64,000 bases of DNA from Cynocephalus volans (Eukaryota; Chordata; Mammalia; Dermoptera; Cynocephalidae), in NCBI RefSeq assembly GCF_027409185.1, contig NC_084461.1:156794001-156858000 (forward strand). Reading direction: 5' to 3'. Below, in pieces: positions 1 to 11,960 of the stretch. A model generated the notes under the pieces. The model was given only the letters and a program-made list of their open reading frames with translations. It made no database searches and had not been told where the DNA came from. Position 1 is the first letter of the stretch; every line of letters begins with the position of its first letter. A program made the translations under genes and the position numbers.

Positions 1-450
1 TGCCCCCTATCGCTGCGTCCTTGATGGTCTAGCACCTGGGGCGCTCGGCGCAGGGTCCGAGCCGGGGGTTACCTGGGGCCGCGGCGGGGCTCCACCCCCA
101 CCCGGCGGCCGGCGCGTCGCTCCCGCTTCAGCCCGGGGGACCGGTCCTGCTGCGACCCGCGCGCCGCCTGCCGCAGTCCCCCCTCTGGCCCCACGCAGTG
201 GAGCCGTCCGCGGACCTCACCACCTGGGCGCGTGCGCGGGGCCCACGCCGGCTGCGCAGCTTCAGGTCTCCCACCCCAGCTCCCGCGCGAATGGAACTGC
301 CTGGACTGCATTACGAGCGCGCGGGAGCAGGACTGGCAGGCGGGAGAGGGTGGAGCGTCTTTCGGCCACGCTCACCCGGCGTCAGGTTGCAAAGGGCGTG
401 CAAGGGCAGAGCGCCCAGGGCCCGGCATCCCCGCTGCCCACTTACTGCCT
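1..450 (-). promoter_or_regulatory. RNF44: CpG-rich promoter segment, probable RNF44 5' end
   Basis: The first 450 bases are GC-rich with many CpG dinucleotides, unlike the following 19 kb. A good minus-strand splice donor (CAG|GTAACC) is read at 73-68, so a minus-strand first exon could end at 73 and continue leftwards out of the window. In human the gene left of CDHR2 and transcribed away from it is RNF44, an E3 ubiquitin ligase gene; the name is inferred from synteny only. The open frame at 69-311 does not resemble the RNF44 N terminus as I recall it, so this would be 5' UTR. Confidence 0.45.
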
Positions 451-874
451 CCATGACCTTGGATGAGTGACTGCTTCCTCGTATGTGAAATAAGGAAAAT
501 AGTACGATTCCGTGGCCGTTCTAAGAATCTTCCTTTCCCGGAGAGTTTGTCCTCGTCCCCTAGCCTCAACATGGAGAGGGGAATGAGGGTAGATATACCA
601 AGAACAAGCCCTGGGGTCAGCAGGTCTTGGTTTTCCCCTTTGGGCCATTATCTGAGCCTCAATCTTCTCGTCTGCGAAATGGGAGCGATGATACTTTCTT
701 CAGAAGGAGGTCGGGAGACTACAGTGACAAGAAGACAAGGTGGCCGGCCGAGACATCGGGAGGGATTATTAGCTCCCCTTCCCCACATCCTCCGTATGCC
801 CATCGCTAGAGCCAACCTGGACCAGAGCATAGCCTGCACCAGAGGGGAGCCCCGCCGCCCTTTATCCCGGGCTT

Positions 875-945
875 ATTGGGCTAGCGAGGACTACAACTGC
901 CAGCGTGCTGCGCTCCGGCGGGTCATGCCGGTAGTTGTAGTCCTT
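875..945. promoter_or_regulatory. Inverted pair of ZNF143/THAP11-type motifs with CCAAT box
   Basis: Two near-copies of the ACTACAAYTCCCAGCATGC promoter motif face each other: plus strand at 888-908 (ACTACAACTGCCAGCGTGC) and minus strand at 943-924 (ACTACAACTACCGGCATG). About 15 bases separate them. An inverted CCAAT box (ATTGG) lies at 875-879. This motif class recruits ZNF143 (and THAP11) near transcription starts. The pair lies roughly 500 bases upstream of the CpG-rich segment at 1-450 and could be a distal part of that promoter or a separate start site. Confidence 0.6.
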
Positions 946-1734
946 GCAGGCCACGCCTCCCAGAGGCTGACCCACCAGGACCCCTTTTCTCAGCCTGGGA
1001 CTTGGCTCTTCGGCGGAGTGTTAATTAGACAGGAGAGCGGCTGGCTCAAGGCAGACTTAGTTTTTAAAGCTTCCTTTTTTATTGGCAGACCAACCACTTT
1101 TAAGGGGCGCTTGAGAAGGAATGAGTGCCCTGGAAGGGGGTTCAGGGGTCTCTGGGGCGCGGGTCTGTGGGGAGGAGTTGGTCTCATGGGTCTCTAAGTT
1201 CTTCCTGAGGTGAAGGTTATGAATCTCTAACGCCAAGGGTTGTTCCTGGGCTTGTCCCTTGACTAAAACAGCAATTAAGGGACTTTGTACCCTGCAAAGC
1301 TCGACACTGAGGGGATGACTGAGAAGTTGAGGAGGGATGAAAGCGTTCACACCGAAGAGCCACCTTCAGCACAGACTCTCCCGGCCACCTATGAGAGTGG
1401 AGGGCGGAGTGTTAGGGGCTGTCTCCGTGTTGCAGATTAAGAAATGGCCACTCAGAGACAAGGAGTGACTTGCGCAATGTCATACAGCCAGTCAGGGGCA
1501 TTCTAGCACTTGATTTCAACTTGATTAATTTCTTAGTACATACTGGGTGCACAAAGCAAAGACAGGAAATGAGATTTTCTGATCGAGTTTTTTAAAAAGC
1601 ACATACTTAAGATAGTGGCTATAAAGGAACCCTGATAGGTATCTAAATTTTTACCTCATGCGCACATCCCTCTGTTTCTTGCCCTGTGCTTTCTTGTATT
1701 ACATGATCAATCCTTATAACGAACCTATGAATTG

Positions 1735-1875
1735 GAATCTGCCCTTATGCCCATTTCATAGATGAGGACATTGAGGCTCAGGGAGATGAAGTAACTTGCC
1801 CAAGGTCACCTGCTGGTAAGAGGCTAGGAAGAGATTAGGACCCAGGTCATCTGAGTCTATATCCTAGGTTCTTAA
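1735..1875 (-). repeat. MIR SINE fragment
   Basis: Reverse-orientation MIR core: the 'gatgaggacattgaggctc' stretch is followed by 'aacttgcccaaggtcac'. These are the inverted forms of the well-known MIR 'GTGACCTTGGGCAAGTT...CCTCATCT' segment. Confidence 0.75.
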
Positions 1876-2359
1876 CCCCACTTTCTGGTGGCTGCCCGAT
1901 GTTCCCTGAAGCTGATGTTGGACCTTGATTTGTTACTCAGACCTGGATCATCACATCCCAGAGCCCAGTGAGCTTCCCAGAAAGCCTCGTGGCAGGTTGA
2001 GATGGGCAGGATGCCACCTGGTCACATCTGGCTCATCCAGATGCTGTCCAAAGGTCTGGGCAGGCCAAGTCACACCTGACAACTGGAGCAGAGACTCAGA
2101 GCTGTTGGCCCCAGCCATAAGAGCAAGGAGGAAAGGCAGGGGCTTGGGTCTGGAGTCTGGCTTGTCTGGGTCTAGGCAGAGGGACCAGGCCAACTCCCTT
2201 GGTCTGTGGCAGAACTGGAGCCTGGAGCCTTGGGTGAGGCCACCTGCTTCTCCTACCAGTTAAGTCACCAGCAATGTTTAGTGCCTACTTCCTTTGGAGA
2301 GGAATCTGATAGCTAAGGCAGGAAAGTCAGGGGGCAAGAATGGTTGTACAGATATGTGT

Positions 2360-2756
2360 TAATATCCCAGTTCCACTGCCTGTGGACACTGTAGTCTTGG
2401 GTGGTGACCTAACCTATCCGGGCCTTTATTTTCCCATCTGTAATAGGGAAAAAAAATCCCGGAAGTTTCTGGGAAGATTAAATGAGATATTAGTAATAAT
2501 AACACAATAACCACCACACCACAATAAAAACTAACATTCATTGAGACATTGCTCTGTGTTGGGCACTGTGCTCAGGACTTTAAATGCATAACTTCATTTC
2601 ATCCTCACCACCACCTTTTGAGATAGGTGTCACATATTACCCACAATTTACAGATGAGGAAACTGAGGCTTAGGGAGGTAATGTCACTTTTTTGCCAAAA
2701 TTGAACCCAGCAGTCTGACCCCTAAGCCTGATCTCTTAACCACTACATTGTAATAG
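2360..2756. repeat. Two adjacent MIR copies, + then -
   Basis: At 2360-2510 a plus-strand MIR shows 'cccatctgtaatagggaa' and 'gattaaatgaga'. At 2530-2756 a minus-strand MIR shows 'cattgagacattgctctgtg', 'acagatgaggaaactgaggc' and 'tcttaaccactac'. The second is nearly full length. Confidence 0.75.
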
Positions 2757-3158
2757 TCATGTCAAGTGCTATCCAACCTTCTGCAGCATTCTGTCCTAGG
2801 GAACACATCTCAGAAAGAGCAAACGCCTTTTGGGTATCAAAACTTAAAATTGCATCATAGCTCTCAGAGCCTGGCTATTATGTTTTTAAATGGATGGATG
2901 CTGGACTTAATGGATCCCATTTCCCTTTTTGCCTGGCCCACTAGGAAGCTCAGAACCTGATCATGGCCTACCTTTGCAATTACTGACAACCTCACAGCAA
3001 ATATTCAAGCCTAGATTCCCCTTGGTTTTTTTTTTTTTTTTCACTTGTTTTTCCTTCATCCAGGTTTCTTCACCTTTTAAGCTTGTTATAGCATATATGT
3101 TTGATAATCTGCTTTAAATTTGGTGGACTGGGAAACAAACTACCCTGTTAAAATACCT

Positions 3159-3562
3159 TGTACCTTGGATTGAGTGTCCCCCCCCAAACTTGATCCCAAG
3201 TGTCACAGTGTTAAGATGGTGGGAAATCCTTTTACAATAATTGAAAGGTGGGGCCTTGAAGAGGTGATTGGATTGTAGGACCATGCTGAAGGGAATGGGT
3301 TAAAAATGGTGGTTGGGGCATGGTTTTGAGGGCTTTAAAAAGAAAGTGAATGAGGAAGTTAGTCTCCGCTCTCTCTGCTCCGCCATTTTCACAATGTGAA
3401 ATTCTGCCATCACTGTCGTCACCACCACCAAGGGCTTCACCAGCTGGGTACCCTGGACTTTGGACTTCCCAGCATTGGAAACTGTAAACAATGAATTTCA
3501 TTTTCTTATAAATTACCCAGTTCCATGTATTTTGTTATAAGCAACAGAAACAGACTAATAAA
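3159..3562 (+). mobile_element. MaLR (MST/MLT1-type) 5' LTR
   Basis: This LTR begins TG, contains 'cagtgttaag', 'ggtggggccttgaagagg' and 'ggacttcccag', and ends near 'agactaata', all hallmarks of the ERVL-MaLR LTR family. Its close partner lies at 5106-5498 in the same orientation. A MaLR-type leader ('ttggtaccagagaagtgggg') follows directly, which sets the direction. Confidence 0.88.
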
Positions 3563-5105
3563 GAAAATTGGTACCAGAGAAGTGGGGTGTTGCTTGTAAC
3601 AAATCCTTGAAAATGTAGAAGAGGCTTTGGAATTGGGTGTTGAGGAGAGTCTGGAAGAACTTGGAGGAACAGGCTAGAAAAAGCCTAGCTTCTGGGGGTA
3701 GTTCAGAAAACAAGAAAACCAGGGAAAGTTTGGACCTTCTTAGAAACTGGTTAAATGGTGGTGAGCAGAATGCTGATAGAAATATGGACAGTAAAGGCCA
3801 TTCTGAGAAAATCTCAGATGTAAATGAGAAGGAGACTTTTTGGAAACTGGGGCAAAGATCAACCTTGCTATGAATTGGCGAGGAATTTGGCTAATTGTGT
3901 CCATGCCCTAGGACTTTGTGGAAGTTGGAACCTAAGAGCTATGAACCACAGTATTTAGCGGAAGAAATTTCTAAGCAGCAAAGCATTCAGGAAGCTGCAT
4001 GGCTACTTGTAATAGCCTGCTCTGAGTTATGGTGGCAAAGGCACGACATAAAGGCAGAATTTAAAAGGGAAGCAGAGTGTAAAGATTTGGAAAATTTGCA
4101 GCCTGGCAATGTGGTAGAGAAGCAGAGAGCATTTTAAGAAGAAAAATTCAATCAATGGTACTAAGAAGATTAATACAAAAGAAAGGGACACCTTTGGTGC
4201 CAGCTCTTCCATTTCAGGCCCAAAGACCTAGGGAGACAAAATGATCTTGGGGAACAGGCCTGAGACACCCTCCATGGGCTCACTGCCCAGGACCACCTCA
4301 GGATGCTGCTTCCTGCACCCCTGCTGCTCCAACCATGGCTAAAGTGGCCCTAGGTATGTCTGGACCCACAGCTTTGAAAGATATAAGCCAGAAGTCTTGG
4401 TGGTGGCCACGTATTAGGTCTGCAGGCTTGTGGAATGCTAGAGCTGTGAAGGCTTGGGACCCTCCACCCCAATTTCAAAGGATGTATGAAAAAGCCTGGG
4501 GTGGGGGTGGGGGGTCAGGAAAAGATTTGTAGCAGGGGCAGCTTCACCACATACAGTCTTGGCTAGAGCAATGCCGAGCGGAAACGTGGGGTCAGAGTTG
4601 CAGCAGAGAAACCCCAACAGTGCCATGCCTAGTGGAGCTGTGAGAGCAGGACCGCCGTTGAACCCCAGACCTGTGGAGCTACCAGAGTGGAACATCAGCC
4701 TGGGAGAGCCAAAGTGTGGCCTGAGACCAGGAAAGGCATAGGAGCGGAGTTGCCTGAGGACATGGGGACCCAATCCCCACACCAGTGTGCAGGGGACGTG
4801 GAATATGGAGTCAAGGTACATGATTCACCAACTTTGAGATTTAATGCCTGGCCTGCTGAGTTTTGGACTTGTTTGGGACCTGTTACCCCTTTGTTTTGGC
4901 CTGTTTCTCCCTTTTTAAATGGGAATATGCACCCTATGCTTGTCCCACCATTGTATCTTGGAAGTAGATAACTTGTACTGATTTCACAGATGGAACTTTG
5001 AACTTTGGACTTCTGAGTTGAAACAAGATAAGACTTTAGGGCAATAGGAATGAAATGAATGTATTTGTATGTGAAAAGACATGAGTTTTGGGGGTCGGGG
5101 GGGAA
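3563..5105 (+). mobile_element. MaLR internal region, non-coding
   Basis: About 1.5 kb separates the two LTRs, the usual size of the internal part of non-autonomous MaLR elements. It starts with the family's leader segment at 3568. The longest open frames here are 60-130 codons with no recognisable gag, protease or polymerase motif. I treat it as non-coding and long inactive. Confidence 0.8.
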
Positions 5106-5498
5106 TGCCTTGGATTGAGTGTGCCTCCAAAACTTGACCCCCACTGTGACAGTGTTAAGAGGGTGGGAAATCCTATTATGGTTAGGTGGGGCCTTGAAGA
5201 GATGATTAGATTGCAGGACCATGCTATAATGAATGAATTAAAAGTGGTGGTCATGGGCATGGTTCTGAGGGCTTTAAAAAGAAAGTGAATGAGGAGGTTA
5301 GTTTCTGATCTTTCTGCTCCACCGTTTTCACAATGTGATACTCTGCCGTCACTGTCGCCACCAGCAAGGCCTTCACCAGCTGTGTTCCCTGTACTTTGGA
5401 CTTCCCAAAGTCAGAAACTGTAAGCAATGTATTTCATTTTCTTACAAATTACCCAGTTCCGTGCATTTAGTTATAAGCAACAGAAACAGACTAATACA
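5106..5498 (+). mobile_element. MaLR 3' LTR
   Basis: Partner of the LTR at 3159-3562, collinear and visibly similar along its length, starting TG (5106) and ending ACA (5498). The flanks on both sides carry ACCT, so a short target duplication is possible but ambiguous. Confidence 0.88.
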
Positions 5499-6192
5499 CC
5501 TGGTTATAGTAACTACCTGATATATATCAACTGAGTGTGAATTAGACATGGCCCCTGTCCATGAAGAGAGGACCACTCAGTAGCGATGACAAGACAGTGC
5601 GTACATGCCTTAAGAAAGGTGTGGATTCAATGCTGTGGGAGCCCAGATAAGTGGTAGTGGTGGGGTCCATGCTGAATGCCAGGCCCCATGTCAGGAGTGG
5701 TACCTCAATTTCCTGATTTTATCCTCGCAAGAATCCCATTAAATAGATAATATTTTCTTCAAGTTACAAATGGGGGAGTCTGATATCATGCTACAGGGAG
5801 GAGTCCAAGAGTCTAAACAGCTGGGAGACGGCCAAACCTGGTTGGAACTCTGACCTCTCTTACCTCAACTCTGTCTTGCCCCTTCCTGAGCATCTGGGTG
5901 GGGTATTGTAGGGACAGGGGACTTACTGCCTAAAGGGGGTTGTAGTCAGAGCAGAAACTAACTCAACCAGGTCTAGCAGGAAGGGGAATGTATTTGTTCA
6001 GTAACTGAAGAACTTGTTGATGGATGGCTTCAGGCATGGTTACGTCCAGGAGCTCACACAAAGTCACAAGGAATCCAGGTATTTCCATTTCTCAGCTTTG
6101 CTTTACTCAGTCTTAGATTATTTCTCAGTCAGACTAGATTCTGTTTTTCCATCTGTGGGCACTCTATTCAGGCCCAGATTCCCCTTGTTTTT

Positions 6193-6290
6193 CATTTTTT
6201 TTCCGGCAGCTGTCTGGGACAGAGATCCAAAAGCTTGACCTTGGTGTTATCAGCATCACACTGTAAACGACTGAGCTAACCAGCCAGCCC
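6193..6290 (-). mobile_element. tRNA-Ile-derived SINE (CYN-like)
   Basis: Reverse-orientation SINE: the poly-T end is followed by 'agatccaaaagcttgacc', 'ttggtgttatcagcat', 'actgagctaaccagccagcc'. It is flanked by an imperfect 18-base duplication (about 6175-6192 and 6291-6308, one mismatch), which proves insertion by target-primed reverse transcription. Confidence 0.85.
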
Positions 6291-6814
6291 CAGATTCCCC
6301 TTATTTTTTATGGTAGTGAAACAGCTGTTGGAAGTCCCAGAGTCACTTTCTTACAACTCAGACATCCCAGCAGGGAAGAAGGAGGTTCCTGCTCTCAATG
6401 GTTCTAACAAAAGTCCTTCACTTGAGTCCCATTTATTCTTATTGGCCCAGCTTTGGTCATGTGCCCAAACCCAATCCAAGCACTGTGGCCAGTGGGATGC
6501 TGTGATCTGAGTGGCCAGGCCTCCATCACATGCCCCCCAGGGAGTGAGGGGAGGGAGGTGTGTGGAGGTTCCCCAAAGGAAAACTAAGGCATTGTTACCA
6601 GGGGGAGGAGAAGGGCAGTTGGACAACTGGAACACCAGGTGCCCACTGCTAGGGGACAGGGAAGGGCTTCTGTGGGGTGGGGAGGGGGAGACAGGAAGAG
6701 AAGAGTAGAGGAAGGTGACCCATCCCTGCCAGGGAGCCATGGGGAGGGCTCAAGCCAGGGAGAGGAGGGCGGGGGGCGGCCACTCCCCTGACCTTCTCAC
6801 ATCCAGAGCCTTGG

Positions 6815-7010
6815 CTTTGTGGTAAGAGTTGGCTCCTGGCTGAGCCATTTGTTTTCTGGGGGGCATGGACACGGTCACTTCCCCTCTCTGAGCCTCAGGT
6901 TCCTCCTTTGTAGAGCAGGCATGATAACAGTCCCCACCTGGCCAGGGTGACATCAGGCACGAGTGGGAGTGTGATGTAAGGCACGCAGTAGGCGCTCAGC
7001 AAATGCTGAT
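6815..7010 (+). repeat. MIR SINE
   Basis: Plus-strand MIR features in order: 'ggtcacttcccctctctgag', 'cctcaggttcctcctttgta', 'gcatgataacagtcccc', then 'cagtaggcgctcagcaaatg'. Confidence 0.75.
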
Positions 7011-7500
7011 TCCGCCCCTCATGGGAGGCACAAAGACAGCCTTCCCTAGGACTTCCTGGATCATAAGACACAAATTCCTGGGATTTGCATCTCATAATCA
7101 CTTCTGGCAGATCTGGGGCTTACTAAGTCCCCATCCACCCTCACAAGTTCCCAGCAGGCACAGAAGGAACCGACGCCTCACAGTCCAGATGCAGGCAGCA
7201 CAGTGCAGAGAGGGCAGTGACTTTCCTAAGCCACCCAGCTAGAAGGAGGCAGTGATCTTGTGACCAGGGCTCCCTTTCTCCTGTGTCAGCACCGGGATGG
7301 TTGGTCCTGTGTTGCTGGATGAGGAGCTGGAGGTTCAGTCCCTGCTGGGAGGCCACCTGAATCAGCATTCAAAGGCAGCCTGGTGGTGGATGAAGCCCCT
7401 GGGTAAGGACAGATGCCCTCTGAGGAGATAAATAACAACAGACTCGAGAGCGCATCGTCCAGCTCAAGGGCAGCCCTCGCTTCTCTGTGTTTGCTTCACT

Positions 7501-7863
7501 ATAGATGCTCCTCGACTTACGATGGGGTTACATCCAGATAAGCCCATCCTAAGTTTGGAAATAGTGTAAGTTGAAAGTGCATTTAATATACCTACCTACT
7601 GAACACCAGCCTAGCCTACCTTAAACGTGCTCAGAACGCTTACATTAGCCCACAGTTGGGCAAAATCATCTGACACAAAGCCTTTTCTATATAATAAACT
7701 GTGGAATACCTCATGTAATTTATTGAATATTATACTGAAAGTGAAAAACAGAATGGTTGTATGGGTGTTTGAAGGATGGTCACTACTGAATGCATGTGGC
7801 TTTCATACCATGGTAAAGCCAAAAAAATCATGTCAAACCATTATAAGTTGGGGACCGTCTGTA
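7501..7863 (+). mobile_element. MER2 DNA transposon (Tigger-type, non-autonomous)
   Basis: A nearly full-length copy of the roughly 345-base MER2 element. It opens 'gctcctcgacttacgatggg', has 'ttgggcaaaatcatctgaca' in the middle, and closes 'aagttggggaccgtctgta', with TA dinucleotides at the borders as expected for Tc1/mariner-type insertion. Confidence 0.88.
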
Positions 7864-8784
7864 TTTTACTAGTTTCCTGTCCTGACCTCAGTCCCCTCTT
7901 CTCCATAGGTCTCCATCACTGAAGACTCTTGTAGTGGGGAGGGGACGGAGGACTCTGAAGTCATTCTCCAGCTTTCATCCTCCTGGCTGCTTCCGGCCTG
8001 CCCCAGGGCTGAGCCTTGTTCTCAGGTCCTCTGGGCTCAGGGTCTGCCAGGCCCCTTCTCCTGTGGCCTGGGCCTCCAATCCCAGGAGCACCGAGAGCCC
8101 TGTCGTCTTGGTCCCTTCCTTCTCCCGCCCCAATTCCCTCCCCTCGTCAGCTGTTGTCAGTTCCTACTGAGGAGTCAGCCCCATCTCCGAAGGTGTGGCC
8201 TCTGGCAGGGTTAATGATTTGCTCAGGGGAGGCAGAGATGGTGCTAAAGTCTGCCGGCTGCATTGCTACAGGCCCCAGACGGGGTCCACCGGTGCCCTTC
8301 CGTGCACATCTGCCACCTCTGTGGCCCCTGCCGGGGCACAGGTAGGGACCACCCAGCTCAGCTGTGGAAGGGGCAGGGGTCTCCTGGCCTGGGATAATAG
8401 ACGACGAGGGTAGGGTGGGGTCCCTCGGGCCAGAGGAAGCTTGGGGATCTTTAAAGCTTCCCCCTGCAGTTGGGTGGGAGCACTAGGCAGAGGATCAGCC
8501 AGGCACTGGGCTGGGCAGACACGGGGATCCCAACCAGCTGCCAGGTCTCAGTCTCTTCTGTAATGTGGGTATAGTAATATCTAATCCCAGGGTTCTGGTG
8601 GCCCCATTCCCTTCCAAGTCCCTGGGTAATTTGGACCCACTGAGGATTCTTCACACAGAAGGGAGGCAGTCTCCACCAGGGAAATGAGTTGATCTGCCTG
8701 GGCCCCTTTAATAGGAATCTGGAAGGTTTGAGGACAGGGTGGCTGAACCAGCAGGCCTCAGAGCTTGAGGAGAAAGAGCTGGAC

Positions 8785-8950
8785 TCCTACCCCAACCGCT
8801 TTGTTCAGATTCCAGCTCTACCCTGACTTTGGGTATGCTATTTAACTCTTCTGGGACTCAGTTTCCTCATTTGTAGAATGGGGATGTTCTGGAAAAACCC
8901 TGGAGATCCCCTGAGACAGAGTTGGGTGTGTGGTCAATGATTGATTCCGG
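8785..8950 (+). repeat. MIR SINE fragment
   Basis: Plus-strand MIR: 'tttaactcttctgggactca', 'gtttcctcatttgtagaatg' and 'gggatgttctgg' follow the MIR core order. Confidence 0.7.
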
Positions 8951-10741
8951 TGCTACCTCAACCACTACTAGGAAGTGTCAGGAAGGGACTAACCCCAGTC
9001 TGGACCCCAGCTGTGGCTCATTCCAAGCCCTGGCACATCTTGCCCTGGTGTAGGAGGAGGAGACTCAGCTGAGAGCTGGGGCCAGGCCTCGTCCCTAAGG
9101 AAGAACTTGCTGGGCTGGGGCACCAGGCACAAGGCAGGGTCTCAGGGAGTACAAGATCCAAGCAGGCCACAACAAATGTGTGGACCCTATGGTTTTTATC
9201 TTCACCCCATTTCTCAGCAGGGGAAACTGAGGCTTAGCGAGGGGAATGGGCTTGCCTGGGGATGCACAACGAGTACATGAAATGATAGAACCCAAGCCCA
9301 GGGCCATTTGACTCCATATCTGTCTGCTGGCCATAGCAGCCCAGGGGGTGGGCACAGTAGGGCCCCAGCGGCAGGGAGCCCGGGCACTTGGGTTTCACAT
9401 CCTTGCACCGGGGCACCCTGGCTGGGCTGCTGTCTGCTCCATGGGTGCAGGTATGGCCCCGTGGAACCAAGTGACACCCAGAGCAAGGCTTGCCCAGGGA
9501 CTCCTGGATTTGGAGGCCATCTGGGTCTCACCTGCTGCCCCTCGCTCTTGGGCATCCCTCTCTGAGCTTCTCTGAGGCTCAGTTCCTGCCCAATGATAGT
9601 CTATGAGGTGAAAGCGTGTGGTGGGCGGGTGGTGGTGGTGGCAGTGGTGGAGAAGCCCCATGGCATCGTGTTGGGCCCCACCCAGGAGGGTGTGCCTCCC
9701 TCTCTAGCCCTCCTGGAGGCCCTGGGTAGGCCTGGGGTCCTCACTCCCAGTGGCTCCAAATTCTAGAAAGTCTTGGAGCCATGGACTGTTCCAAGCTGTG
9801 GCTGAAGCCTCCTCCCAGTGGAGGTTGAGCAGCCAGAATTCCGTAGGCCAGACAGGGCCAGAGAGGATGCACGTCTCATGGGGTCGGGGTCCAGGGCCAC
9901 CCTGATTCTCCCCTGTGTCCATCCCCAAGCACTTTTTGAGAGCAAAGAACAGTAGTTGGAGCGGGGCCATGTTGGGGGCAATGAAGCTGTACTTTTAAAA
10001 ATGTAAATAGTTCCAATTTTTTAGAGGTGCAAACTGAGAGAAAAGAGCCCCTGGGTGTGGCTGCGTAGTGATTGAGGGGAGGAGTCAGACCCTGCTCAGT
10101 CTGAGGCTGCCCCTGAAGAGAGAGAGGGGTGCCTGGGGGATGAGCTGTCCCCCTTTCCAGCCTATGGGTAACTCCATTGCCTTCTGTTTCATTTGTGCCT
10201 TGCACTGGCCCCTTGCTGGGGTGGCAGCAGCTTAGAGGCCAGACGAGGGGCCACCAACTGCCTGAACAAGGCTCCGGACCTGACCTTGGCCTTCAAGGTT
10301 GGAGAAGATTTGCAGAGCTGCAGAAGGCAAGAGCAGGCGTCCTGCAGAGGGGATGGCATGTGCAAATGCATGGAGGAAGGAAAGTGTAGGGTGTGGACCA
10401 AGAATGGGACGTTTGGTGCACGGGGCCACAGGAGGAGGAGAGAGCAGCTTGTGTGGAAGGCAGGACCCTGGGCCCGTAAGGCTGAGGGGCAGAGAGTGTG
10501 TCTTGCAGCCAGGGGGAGCCATGGAAGAGGTTGGAGCCTGGAGGCGACTGCACCCAATGAGGTGGGAGGCATCCTGAGGGGCAGGCTCCTCTCGTGGCTT
10601 CCCCAGCTCACATGGGTGCTATACATTTTCCTCAAGTGGTGGAATCCAGAGGATAACTCTGCCCTGTAGGAACTTGGCCTCATTAAGATTGCGTGAATGT
10701 GCTGCACAGGGGCAGTGCAGGAGGGAGAAGAGGCGGGGATG

Positions 10742-10960
10742 TCGTGACAGAGCACTGGACCAAAAGTCAGATGGGGTAGCGTCCCAGCTCTGCCTCTGAC
10801 TGGCTTTGGGGTGTTGGGCAGGAGGGTTAGCCTCCCTGAGATTTGGGGTCCCCGTGTGTAAAGGGGTTGACAGCCGTCTGTCCCTTTCAGGAGGATGGTG
10901 GGGACCAGATTCAGGGGAAAGACTGTGTGTGTGACTTACGCAGATGTAAAGGGCTGTCAT
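10742..10960 (+). repeat. MIR SINE
   Basis: Plus-strand MIR beginning 'acagagcactggaccaaaag', then 'ccagctctgcctctgactgg' and 'cctccctgagatttgggg'. Confidence 0.65.
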
Positions 10961-11639
10961 CCTCCTTGAGGAAGTTCCAGCAGGCTTCTTGAGGTCACCT
11001 TGAGAAGGGGGGGAAGTTGGGAGAAACGTCCTGAGCTACAGGTGCCCGTGAGTACAGCCAGGGGCTGTAAGCGGAGGCCTCAGGGACCGGGGGAAGCGAA
11101 GGCCTCAGTTCAGGCGGTTCTCCCGCAGCCTCACCTGTCTCGGGCTCTGCATGGCCTGTGGGAAAATCTGGCAGATCAGGAATAAAAAACCAGAAGCCTA
11201 GAACTGAGAGGGAGCACGGACTATCAGGCTTGCGATTCTGATCCCATGACTACCGGGGCCACGTCCCCTCCCCTCTTGGTCCTCCCTATCTTGGTTTGCC
11301 AAGCACTGGAGGATCTGAGAGCAAAGTGCTGGCCATAGCATATGGCACTTCCCCACCAGCTTCCTTTCCCCTTGGGGACTGGGTGGAAGGATCCAAAGGA
11401 CAGGAATGGACTGAGATGAGCCTTGTAATGGGGACGAACACACCTTGTTAACCTGCCAGCCACACACCTGATGACTAACTGTCCCATGGCTGTTGACGCA
11501 CCTCTGAAGGAGGGGAAATGAGAAACAAAAGAGAGGAGGGGGTTAGGTCCGAGAATACAGCCCCAAAGGGATGCCAGGGCTAGACATGTCCAGCCAGTGT
11601 GAAAGTGGCCCTGGGTTTTCCTCACACAGTGGACACCAG

Positions 11640-11960
11640 TGGTCTTCACCATCACGAATGTCCGGTTCCATCTGCACCTCCACAGCCAGCCCCCCAAATC
11701 ATCATTTCCTTCCCACAGCCATCACCCTCTCCATCTGCATCTCCACCTCCATCATCACGAACATCCTCAGCACAGCCTTCCCCACATTATCACCCCCACC
11801 ATCGTCACTTCCATCCCCACGGCCGTGCCTACCCCCAAGCCCACCCATGGCCAGCTCCTGGACCCCCTCAGTCTTTACACCTGAGCCCACCTCATCGCAC
11901 CAGCACCTCCCACAGCCCTGCCACGCCCACGGCATCATCACCGGCTCACCGAGGACTGTG
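11640..11960 (+). repeat. Degenerate CCATCA/CACC-rich minisatellite
   Basis: About 320 bases made of variations on 'ccatcaccatc', 'ccatctgcacctcc' and 'ccaccatcgtcacttcc', nearly free of G on this strand. The array keeps frames open on both strands (to 184 codons), giving Ser/Pro/His-rich translations typical of simple sequence. I do not regard these as genes. Confidence 0.65.

Larger units (their letters stand above)
5560..7500. other. Intergenic stretch without recognised gene
   Basis: Apart from the SINE at 6193-6290 and a plus-strand MIR at about 6815-7010, I see no exon-like frame, RNA gene or CpG island. Open frames here are short and lack splice-site or codon support. Confidence 0.6.
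7864..11600. other. Intergenic GC-rich stretch, no gene recognised
   Basis: GC-rich single-copy-looking DNA. MIR copies lie at about 8785-8950 and 10742-10960. Several open frames exceed 100 codons on the minus strand (e.g. 10189-10755). They lack similarity to a known family, a start context or splice structure, and fit the high GC content. Confidence 0.5.

Noticed and set aside
69-311. 80-codon minus-strand frame in the left CpG island
   Set aside because: Composition-driven Arg/Gly-rich frame; it does not match RNF44 and would read across the likely splice donor.
463-1197. 244-codon plus-strand frame
   Set aside because: No recognisable domain, no splice or conservation support, and it overlaps the promoter motif pair; likely chance.
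3563-5105. Possible retroviral coding genes between the MaLR LTRs
   Set aside because: Only short frames without gag, protease or polymerase motifs; the MaLR interior is normally non-coding.
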